Program-made: the position numbers and the translations under genes
The notes under the pieces: model-generated
The model's input: only the letters and a program-made list of their open reading frames with translations
The model's database searches: none
What the model was told of the DNA's origin: nothing
Part shown: piece by piece, positions 24,376-36,400 of the stretch
How the letters are laid out: each line of letters begins with the position of its first letter
How positions within the stretch are numbered: the first letter of the stretch is position 1
From: Sipunculus nudus
Lineage: Eukaryota > Annelida > Sipuncula > Golfingiida > Sipunculidae
Length of the DNA: 64,000 nucleotides
Assembly: GCA_026874595.1 (NCBI GenBank)
Contig: CM049307.1
Location: 22,853,079 to 22,917,078, forward strand
Direction: 5' to 3'

Positions 24376-27300
24376 GTTACAGGTGCTCTTTTTATTATGT
24401 GACACGGGCGTAACTCCTGTTGTGGCGCTCGTGTCTGGCCGCGTATTACATTCTGTGTTTAATCCGTACTAGTTGAACTCTTGTTGTCGTGCTGGCTTGG
24501 GTCGAGATCACGTGTACACCATGGTGTGTAAAGGCACGGCGATGTTTTCTATAGAATTCCTGAAACGCGTGTTTACTGTTGAGTAAGGTCCATATAGACT
24601 GTTCGAGAAGTTGAAAATTCTCGGCTTGGGATGTGAAGGTATATAAAGGGGCTGTTGTAAGAGGGCAGAGGGAGAGCAGCAGAGCAGATTCCAGCGGACG
24701 CACAAGCGTGTGTCAGGACCTTATCCGACGAATGCGGCAATTATAGATTTTCAAAGACTTTCTCCTGGATTTTATGCATTTGGACTTCAGTTTACTTTCT
24801 GGTTGTTACAAGAACTTTCCACTGGACTGTCATTCTCCGAGTGTTTACATTTAAAAGGACTTATCGTTGTGATGGTGTTGGTATCCAGGTACTGTGCACA
24901 TACATTATTTTCTCTGTGATTGTATTGACTTGTTGCTATACCGCTGTTTTACTTTATAATTGTATTGATTTAGTGTATTTTAATGTTGGGGTTGTTTTAA
25001 GAATAAATTATAGTTATTTGTTAAAAAAAAACACTGACTTCTTTATTCATTCCCCTAGACATTTCACGCTGCCTAGTGTTACAGAATCTGATTTTTCTCC
25101 GTTACAGAATTTGTGTTCATCACGCATACGTGGTCTGTTTTTATTAGGTTCGGTAATATAAAATTGGGGGCTCTTGTCGGGATGCTTAATAGTTTTCAAA
25201 TTTATTAGGCCTTGACCTGGACATTGTTTTATCATACCCTGTTTATAAAATTACATATTGTTTACAGTTGATTGTTTACAGGATTTATCTCAGTGTTTTT
25301 TTATTTTTTATTTTTATTGCTTTGACATCTTAACATGGCAGATTTCAAACCTGAGACATTTGTTGACGATCCCGACCCTGATCAATTTGAACAGTTGTCA
25401 AAAGAACAGTTGTTGCGTTTGGGACAACACTTAGGGCTAAGTGTGAAAAAAGCTTTGACAAAGCCTGATATCATTGCTAAAATCATGCAAGATCTTATTA
25501 CCAAAGGTTTAATTGAAGAGACTGAAGTTGAAACATTAAAAAATGATAGCCTTGCTTTGCAATTGGAAGTAAGAAGTTAGAAATGCAAGATGAGCTAGCA
25601 TTAAAACAGTTAGAATTAGAAAAAAGAAAAACAGACAGAAGAGAGGGAAGAATATCAAAGGTTAGAAAGAGACAGACTAGAAAAAATTAGAAATTAGAAA
25701 AAAAAGTAGAAAAAATACTTGCTAGTATTGACTGGCAAGGCTAGAAAAAATTTTTACAGAGCTTTCAGTAGAAGCTGTTGCTGACTATGACCTGGTAAAA
25801 CGGTTAATCCTGAAAGGTTATGAGTTAGTTCCAGAGGCTTAACGCCAGAAATTCAGAAATTGGGAAAAGCACACAGAACAGACCTACGTTTAATTTGCTA
25901 GGACAAAAGAGCAGTTGTTTGATCGCCGGTGTAGATCAAAAAAAGTAGTGAAAGATTATGACAATTTGCGCCAGTTGATTTTGCTTAAAGAATTTAAGCG
26001 CTGCATTAACGCAGATGTTTAAACTTTTTCTCGATGAGAAAAGTCCTGAAACACTTGACATTGCTGCTCAATTAGCTGATGATTATTCATTTACACACAA
26101 AATGTCCTTTACTAGCAAATCAATCTATCATTCACAAACAAGATTGTAAATCGGTATGTACAAAAGAAGTTTAAAGCGCAGTCACCCAGTTCAAGTAGTC
26201 CTGATAGTTTTACAAAGCCCACAGCTACACCTCTGTCCACGTCCACTGTGTCTAAGTCCAACAAAGATCAGTCACTTTCAAAGAAAATCTGTAATTACTG
26301 CAAGAAGGAAGGTCATCTAATATCTGACTGCTGGAAACTTGCGAATAGACCAAATAGCAAACCTTCTGGTTTTGTTTCAAAATCTATGTATAGCATAGTA
26401 CAAGAGCCAGGCTCTTTTCATGTAAATAAGGGGTACAACTCCTTTGTTGACTCAAATAAATAGTTTGATGCTACGGAGGCCCAAGTGCCGTCTAAATCCA
26501 AAGAAGAATCCGAAGCCTGCGGGGTAAAAACCTCAGTTGATTCCTGCGAGGAATTAAATAAGGCTAGGTCCTTTCAAGAATCCTGCGAGAAGTATTCTCT
26601 GGATAAAGCTTAGTCCTTTTATGACTCTTGCGAGAGTATTTCAAATGAGGCCAGGTCCTCTTATGACAAACAGAAGTTTGTTTCTGCTGAGGAAAATTCC
26701 TCTGTTGACTCCCATGAGGAGTTTGATGATAAAAAGAATGTAGATTCGTTAGATGACTCTGAAACAGAGTTTATGACTGACACCTACAATGTCCGTTCTT
26801 TGTTTGACGAGGTTGAGGTAGTAGATTCCTCTCTTGACGCTGAAATGGAATATTTGAGCCATTCATACATGATGGTTATGTATCATTTTCAAGTGATTTT
26901 TCAGGTTCTACCCCTATAAGAATTTTGAGCGACACTGGTTCAGGCCAGACTCTCATGTTAGCAAACACTTTGCCATTTTCTAATAGGTCCTTTACTGGTG
27001 CACATGCACTTGTTAATGGTGTGTTTTCAGACAGGCACACTTCAGTTCCGCTTCACAGTATCCATTTAAAGTCAGATTTGATTTCTAGGAATATTACTGT
27101 GGGCATAAGAACTACTTTACCCTTTATGAGAATTCAGTTGCTACTAGGCAATGATGTTGCAGGTGACAAAGTACAGCCTGTACCAATAGTGACAGAACAG
27201 CCGTCACTAGATCAGGACACTGATCCGGAAAGTCAGGAAATTCCTGGTTAGTATCCTTCATGTGCTGTAACTAGATCTATGGCCAAGAAAAACACACATG

Positions 27301-30300
27301 AGGATAATGGTCCAGATAATAACACTCTGGGAGTCACTAGTGATTCGTCCAACGACTCGCCCGTACAGGATGCAGCATTCTCAAGGTCAGAACTTATCGG
27401 GGAACAGCATAAGGACCCTGATATTTCATGTTTGTTTCCCAGGGCAGTTTCTAAAGATGAGCTGTCACAGAACCCAGTTTGTTTCTATGTTAAAAATAGG
27501 GTGCTTATGCGTAAATGGCGACCACCTGATGTATGCGCTGATGATGAGTGGGCCATCAAAGATCAAATAGTAATGCCCAAAAGCTTTCGCAGTGAAGTTC
27601 TAAGCATTGCACATGAGGCTCCTTTGTCTGGCCATTTAGGTATAAATAAAACTTATCAGAAAGTTAGTACACACTTCTATTGGCCTAACCTCAGGAAAGA
27701 TGTTGTACTATATTTTAAATCATGCCAGATGGTAGGCAAGCCCAATCAAAATCCTCCTAAGGCCCCACTTAGGCCTGTTCCTGCTTTCGAGGGACCATTC
27801 AGTAGGATTATTGGTCATTGTGTACCACCACTGCCCAAAACAAAATCTGGACATGAATACTTGCTGACAATTATATGTGCATCTACCAGCTTCCCTGAGG
27901 CAATACCATCGCGCAAAATTAATGCCAAAAGTGTTGTCAAAGCTCTGACCAAGATTTTTACAACTTTTGGATTACCAAAATCCGTCCAGTCTGCCCAAGG
28001 GTCTAATTTTATGTCTCGCTTATTCCAAAAAGGTATGCTTGAGCTAGGTATAAAACAGTACAGCTCTTCGCCATACCATCCTGAAAGTCAGGGCACCCTC
28101 GAGCGTTTTCATCAGACATTAAACATGATCAGAACTTATTGCTATGACACACAGAAAGACTGGGATGAAGGAATCTACCTATTGCTGTTTGCTGTCAGAG
28201 AATCCTTTCAAGAGTCCTTGGGTTTCAGTCCCTTTGAACTAGTTTTTGGACACTCCGTTCGGGGTCCATTGAAACTGCTTAAAGAAAAACTCTTGTGTGA
28301 AAATCCTGATTCTCTTAGTTTACTGCAGTATATCTCAGACTTTCGCACTAAACTACACAATGCTTGTGAGATTGTAAAGTCAAATCTAAAATCTGCATAA
28401 AAGTAAAATGAAAAAAAAATATGACAAGCACACTGTGAGAAGGACGTTTGAGCCTGGTGAAAAGGTCCTTGCCTTACTTCCCATCCCTGACAGACCTCTG
28501 CAAGCTAGGTATTTTGGTCCTTACATTGTTGACAAGAAATTAAAAGATTTAAATTACATACTGTTGACACCAGAAAGACGTAAGAAGAAAATACTGTGCC
28601 ATGTTAACATGTTGAATGTAACTATGACAGAAATAGCACATCAGATGTTGTACAAAATGTTACTGCTGTTAGTTGTGTAAAAACTGACCCTGGCCCAGTT
28701 AAAGTAGATACTGATTGTAAGTGTGATGTAGACATTCAGTGTGGTACAGTACCATTAAAAAACTCAGACGTGCTTAAAAACCTGGATGCCAAAATGTCAC
28801 GACTAACCGCACAAGAACAACAAGACCTCAAGAAGCTGCTGCGGAACAACAAGACCTCAAGAACCTGCTGCGGAATTATGAAAATTGGTTTAGTGACATT
28901 CCAGCATGTTGTGCCATGACGTTGATGTTGGCGAGGCAAGCGCAGTCAAGCAGCGTCCATATAGACTGAATCCAGAAAAGCAAAAGTATCTACAGGATGA
29001 GATTCAATATTTGCTGGACAATGATTTTATTGAACCTAGTAACAATAACTGGAGTTCACCATGTATTCTTGTGCCAAAACCTGATGGAAGTTACCGTATG
29101 TACACGGATTATCGAAAACTGAACTCTGTCACCAAGACTGACACGTTCCCGATTCCGAGGATCGATGATTGTATTGATAGAGTCGGTAGCTCTAGATATG
29201 TCTCCAAGTTTTACTTGCTAAAAGGATTCTGGCAAGTTCCGCTGACAGATCGAGCGAAAGAAGTGTCCTGCTAGTGCTGTGTTGTTACAAGAAGGCAATG
29301 ATGGCATAGATCATCCAATTTGTTATTTCTCAAGAAAGTTTAATGCAAACCAGAAAAACTACTCCACTATTGAAAAAGAATGTTTGGCTTAGATTTTGGC
29401 GTTGCAACATTTTGAAGTTTATGTTATTTCATCAGTCAGGCCTATCATTTTCTTCAGTGATCACAATCCCCTCACGTTCATGAACAGGTTGAAGTGTTAA
29501 AATCAAAGATAGTTGAGATGGAGTTTGTTCTTAGAGGATTACAATCTTGATATCATACACTTTAAAGAGAAAGACAATGTACTTGCTGATTGCTTATCGA
29601 GTTGTTTATGAAATGTTGTAAACAGGATGTTTATGTAATGTTGTAAATAAGATGATTTTTGAGATGTTGTAAGGATTTAGTGATTGTGATCGCAAAAAGA
29701 AAGTTTCCGTGAAAACTTTCTTTTTTCTTGCAGGAGGGGAGTGTTACAGGTGCTCTTTTTATTATGTGACACGGGCGTAACTCCTGTTGTGGCGCTCGTG
29801 TCTGGCCGCGTATAATATTCTATTTTTAATCCGTACTGGTTGAACTCTTGTTGTCGTGCTGGCTTGGGGCGAGATCACGTGTACGCAATGGTAAGTAGAG
29901 GCACGGCGATGTTTTCTATAGAATTCCTGAAACGCGTGTTTACTATTGATTAAGGTCCTCCTTATAGACTGTTCGAGAAGTGGAAAATTCTCGGCTTGGG
30001 GTGTGAAGGTATATAAAGGGGCTGTTTTTTAGAGGGCAGAGGGAGAACAGCAGAGCAGATTCCAGCGGACGCACAAGCATGTGTGAGTACCTTATCCGAC
30101 GAATGCGGCAATTATAGATTTTCAAAGACTTTCTCCTGGATTTTATGCATTTGGACTTCAGTTTACTTTCTGGTTGTTGCAAGAACTTTCCACTGGACTG
30201 TCATTCTCCGAGAGTTAACATTTAAAAGACATCGTTGTGATGGTGTTGGTATCCAGGTACTGTGCACATACATTATTTTCTCTGTGATTGTATTGACTTG

Positions 30301-30388
30301 TTGCTATACCGCTGTTTTACTGTATAATTGTATTGATTTAGTGCATTGTAATGTTAGGGTTGTTTTAAGAATAAATTATATATTATGT

Positions 30389-30443
<55 letters not shown>

Positions 30444-33400
30444 TATCTGTCTGTTTGTTTGGCCTCGTTACAAAGCATTAGGATATATATGATGGGTTTC
30501 AATTAACGCTTGTGGTGAGTCCAAGAGGGGAGTGTCATGTCTCGTTTCTGCTGGCACGAGGGGACAAATACAAAACGTATACAAATACAGATATTACCGT
30601 GTTTAGAGATTTTATGCCTAACTTTAAATACGAGGAAAAACTGCTATACCTGCATAGCAGTGTGGTCTGATATTTTGTCCGTCTGTAAATGAGGAAATAC
30701 ATGTGTCATCCTGTAGGTTCATATTCGAAACACTGTAAAGCAGCCCTTAACATTTTAAGGTATGTCCACCGTCAAATATATAAATATAGACAGACAGATG
30801 TAGAGACTGAAAAAACGGTGAAAAATCTCAGTCCACTTTAGTTGGAACACCGTCCCTAAAAGAATCTTGTCAAAAAGAAGGAGTACCGTAACATGGAATG
30901 ACAATTATTGAACAGTCCGTATGGACAACACACCAATTCTCTCGTAGCGTTGAATCCAAAGATAAATAGACGTGCAATCGCCAAGTGATCGCTGGAAGCC
31001 TGCCGCCAGACGTTATAGCAGGGAATCAACTATACAAAGGTACGAGCTTAGTAATAAGGTCAAGGTATAAAATATAAAAACAGATAAATAACTATGGTTT
31101 GAAAGAGGATTAATATTCTTCATAAGCTCTTTAAAAAATCAGCCATATTTGAGATCTAATGCAAAAAAGGAAATGCACAAAAAAGGGGCATAATGCTAGA
31201 AAATCTGCATTCTACGGAATGCAATCCTCCATGTGCAGGGTCACTATTTTGGGATGCTCCTAAAACCGTGTTGCATTCACTCATTCGTGCATAAGTGATT
31301 TTACATTTGTGAGAATTCCTTGATGGTGTTCCTGAATCCGAATCATGTGCCAAATCTACACCAAAAAAATCGATTATTTTTTTCATTTGCTATCTCTCTA
31401 AATGCTATGTAATTTGCATGAGATTTCGTTCATTATTGCATGAAGATTTTGTGAACACACACTTTTACACACAAGACCGGGGCTGAACGCATACCCTCCT
31501 GGCGGAAGGAAACATTTGAAATCTATGGGTTTACACTCGGAGGGACTTGCGGGTTTATGCTTAACATTCTCATAACAGTTTGTGCAACTACCGGTAGACA
31601 AAAAGGCGCAGGTGACTGCTTGCCATTGTTCACGGATTGACCAAAAATCGACCGAAATTCTAAGGTAATCTTTGCTTTAATAATTGAAATTGTTAATCTT
31701 CCTGTGAAAGAATGGATGATTCTTTTACTCTAAAGGTACCGCTGGTATTGAAATAATTAAACAAGTAACCAATGGTTCATGAAGATAAGCTGAATTTGAC
31801 ATGTATACGGATGATGCACATTTTAATAATTGATGTAATGATCGAGTAAAAAATATTTGTTGAGGAACCTTGAACAATGGATATAATGAATGGTATTGGG
31901 CTCAAAATCATGTATTTTTGCCCATGGTCCTGGGGAAAATGTACCTATAGGTAACAGCATAAAGATTTTACTAGGAACTCCTGAGATGCTAAGTGGGGAG
32001 TTCCTACGTCAAACTGCTATGAATTGTGTACATCTGACTTATACGGTACTCAGATCATGTTGTTCCACACAGCTCACAAAATATAATCCACAGTGACGTT
32101 ATTTTTTTATGTCAAAGGACACATCACAATGACCTCCCTTTATTTTATAACCTAATCTCAGGGTACGGTATGTGCCCTATCAATGTCCAGATTGCTTTAT
32201 TTGAAGGTCTCAATAACAGATAAAAAATGCAGAAAAGTTAAAAAAATACAGGTGGTGCCACCAGTCTTCAGGAACTAATGAACACAATTTTATCAATATG
32301 TATGTAAAAAATCATGTCAATCAATGCATTAGTTATTTAGATATAAGAGCTTTGGTATCAAAGTTATTTTACTTTCTTATACATAAGTTGATGATATTAA
32401 CGAACAGCAGTGTGATATGTTATATATTCCTACAGCCGTTTGATCAGGCATAACAACTACATCGGATAGACAGGAATATAAGAGATACAAATAAGAAATG
32501 GTTATGCAGAAACCCATATAATATATCTGATTTTAAAAATTATGGTATTTAATTTTTACTTTGACCTTATTCCTAAGCTTGTCCACTCCATAGTGGATTC
32601 TCTATTATCGCTTAGGCTCGGGGAGGTGTGTGTCGGGGGGGGGGGGGGGGGGGGGGGGGCTTACAGTGATCGCTTCTAGCATACATGAGGTCTAGTTGGG
32701 GGCGTTGTAGACGCAGTGTCCATCTCCGTCTACAGAGATTTATTGTTCTGAATTAATAATTGGAAAAAATTAGACACCCAGATAAAGATAAATGTTTGTT
32801 TATTGTAAGCTAATTATATGATTTATTTCAGATTCTGAACTCGCAGTTTTTAAGCCTCACATGGAGGCTTACTACGTAGGCTAGGATTATTGGTACACAA
32901 ACGGAGGAAAATTTAAGTGACCCAAAAAGAGGCAAGGGTTTTAAGTGGAACACGGTGACGATGAGTGGATTGATGAGTGGAACGACAAGTGTATCCCTAT
33001 TACAAGAAAACTTTTGATAAAAAGCTAAGCAAACATATAAAGGGTTTGTATAGAGCAGCTTTCTGTATGAATGAATTCTAGCGTGAACAGAAAACGATGT
33101 GACGTGCCCTCTGGCTTTTTATCCTTTTACTGCAAGGGGTCCGCATGGTTTCTTTAGATATACCAGGATATAGGTTTACCAGTATACCGGCATATTTAGT
33201 ACATGACACCGTCCTATAATTACTTTCAGATATACATAAATATTTATATGTTACAAAAAAGCATGATAATTATTCATTGAAAAAGACTTTTATTAACCTT
33301 TTACAGTAACATGAAAGGCCCGCCCAAGCCACGTATCGAGCCAGTGACCTACAAACGCGAGCCAACAACATCCTCTCAGTATGTGTAACCATGCGGCTTA

Positions 33401-36400
33401 TCATCAAGTAGAAGTTGTCATTCTACAGGTGTGTAAACAAGGGTTCGAAATTTGTAAAATTGTCCACCGGGTATTCGGTGGAAAAAAGGAACCCATTTTT
33501 TTTATTGAAAGTCGCTGTTTTAAAAAGTAGCTTGAAACACTAATAAGTGTATTTAAAAAGCCCCTATTCCAAAAGTACGATTGAAATACTAATAAGTGTA
33601 TTAAACTAGGCACCCATGGGTCTCGACGCGCGGCTGCATTTGTCTATAAGGATATAAGTTTATGAAGTTTTACAAAATATTGGTCCTGCGATCAGTTTGA
33701 AGCCAACCTGTCTACCCAAACTGGAGTTATCATCCATATGCTAATTTGTGAATGGATGGGCCCTGTAACCTTAACCTTTGACCTAGTGATCCCAAAATCA
33801 AAAGGAAACTTCCCCCATTGGCAGGTGCGACACATGTTGATGATGGAAGTATTGAGATGAAAAGTTTGGCGTAAAATGCATCCACAATATTTCTAAAGTA
33901 GTTGGTCCTGCGACCTTGACCTTTGATCTCATGACCCCAGAATCAACAGTTCTTACTTTAGTGGTGGGCCATATATAAGTCAAGTTTGAAACCAATATTT
34001 CAAACCAAACTGGTGTTATCATCTGGAAACTAATATGTGGATATGTGGCCCCCATGACTTTGACCTTTGACCTAGTGACCCCAAAATCCATAAGTTACTT
34101 CCACTTTTGGCAGGTTGGCAACATCTGGAAGATAGAAGGTTTGGGACAGAAAGTTTGGCTAAAAATACATCAACAGTCTTTTTAAAGAAGTGGGTCCTGT
34201 GAGCCCTGTGAGCTTGACCTTTGGCCTTATGACCCCAAAATCAAAAGGATTCTTACATTATTGGTGGGTCATATATAAGTCAAAAGTGAAACCAATATGT
34301 CCATCCAACCTGGAGTTATCATCCAGAAACAAATATGTGGACAGATGGGCCCCTGTAACCATTACCTTTGACCTTGTGACCCCCAAATCAATCAGGTTTT
34401 TCCCCTATTGGCAACTCAGCTATATGAGCAAGATGGAAGGTTTGGGATGAAAAGTTTTGCTTAAAATGCATCCACAATCTTTCTAAATAAGTGGGTACTG
34501 TGACCTTGACCTTTGACCTCATGACCCAAAAATTGAACAGAATCTTCCTTCATTGGCAGCTTATCAATATCTTGAAGATGGAAGGTTTGCGATGAAAAGT
34601 TTGTCTTCATATACATAGGCAATCTTTTTAAAGAAATGAGTCCTGTGACCTTGACCTTTGACCGCTGAACCCAAAATTCGACACGGTTCTTACTTCAGTG
34701 GCGAGTCATATATAAATTAAGTTCGAAACCAATATGTCGAACTAAACTAGAGTTATCATCTGGAAACTAATTTGTGAACAGATGGCCTTCATGACTTTGA
34801 CCTTTGACCATGTGACCCCAAATTCATTTATGCTCTCCCCATACTGGCAAGTCAGCTAAATGCACAGAATGGAAAGTTTGGGATGAAAAGCTTGGCTTAA
34901 AATGCAGCCATAATCTTTTTAAAAAAGTGAGTCCTGTGACCTTGACCTTTGACCTCATGACCCCAAAATCATATAGGTTCTTGCTTTAGCGATAGGCCAT
35001 ACGTAAGTCAAGTTTGAAATCCATGTGTCAATACAACCTGGAGTTATCATCTGGAAACAAATTTGTGTGGATGGACGGATGGACAGACAGACAGACAAAC
35101 AAACAGACAGACAGGGTGATTACTATATGGCATCCACCTTTGATTAATACACACACCAGGTTTTGGGACACTGGATGTTATTACAGCTGAGAAACTGACA
35201 TGATTGTTGTCATTTTATAGTAAAAATAGAGAAAAATATTCGTTGAAATAACAAAAATTACAGGTGGCGCCACCACTTTTCGGGAACTGACAAAACTAGT
35301 CATGGTTCATATTCAAGGGAAGATTCATGACAATCCATGCATTAATTATCAAGATATTGGAGGTTTTGTGTTATATTTTCGATTATTCTGGGGGTGTACT
35401 TTCAAGCCCCATAGCTCGGCGGATATAGGTCACAGTGACCTAATTTCAGATAATAGCGCCATTCCTTTACCTCAGTTGACTTACAGTCAGCTAAGCTAAA
35501 AAAGCCACTGTTCAAAAAGTACGATTGAGGTACTCATATATAGTTAAGTGTGTTAAAAAGCCCAATTCCAAAATTAAGATTGAGATACTAATAAGTGTAT
35601 TAAAGAGCCCCTGTTGTAAAAAGTAAGAATGAGATACTAATAAGTGTATTAAAAAAGCCCCTGATCCAAAAGTACGATTGCAATAATAATAATTGTATAA
35701 AAATTACGCCCCATGTTCAAAAGTACGAATGAAATACTAACAAGTGACCCGTGGGTCATAACGCTCAGCCGACTGACATGTTGATAATGTTCTTGCACAG
35801 ACAACCAATTAAGATAGGTGGCATCATTCATGCACATTAGCTCAAGTTCATCAAGACCCATAAGCACAACGAATCTGATGACAATCCAACTAGCCTGTGT
35901 ATAATGTGTATTTTGCTTTATTTCTGGGGTGCTCAAACATACCCATAACTTTGAGAATATAGGTCACTGTGAACCAATTTCAGGTTTTTGGGGAGAACTT
36001 TTGAGGAACTCTCAGGATGTCAAGTTAGAAGATTCTGGGCCCCATGGTTATGATTTGTGCCCTACTTTGGTATCAATTTTTCAATTATTCTGGGGGTACT
36101 TCTGAGCCTCATAGCTCGGACAATATGGGTGACAGAGACCTAATTTCAGGTTTCCAAGGATACTACTCCATGGTCCTCCCAGCATTCAAAAAAGAAAATT
36201 CTAGGTCTAGTCATTACGATTTGTGCCCTATTATCAGATAACGGCATCCTTCAAGGTCTCAAAAATAGAGGAAAATTCGTAAAATAAAAAAAAAATATAG
36301 GTGGCGCCACCAGTCGGCAAAAACTAATGTTACACCCCATGAACAATATCCATGCAAAGAATCATGGTGATCAATGCATTAGTTGTTCAGATACTTGAGC

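Larger units (their letters stand above)
24375..30381 (+). mobile_element. Ty3/gypsy LTR retrotransposon copy 2, near full length, Gmr1-like domain order
   Basis: 5' LTR, primer site, gag, zinc knuckle, protease, integrase, RT, RNase H, polypurine tract and a 3' LTR are all in order on the plus strand. Integrase precedes RT, the order known from Gmr1-like Ty3/gypsy elements. LTRs agree at roughly 94% by eye. The copy is dead: stops, lost catalytic residues in integrase and RT, and a deletion of the RT core near 29270. It lies in intron 1, antisense to the DUR3-like gene. Confidence 0.93.
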
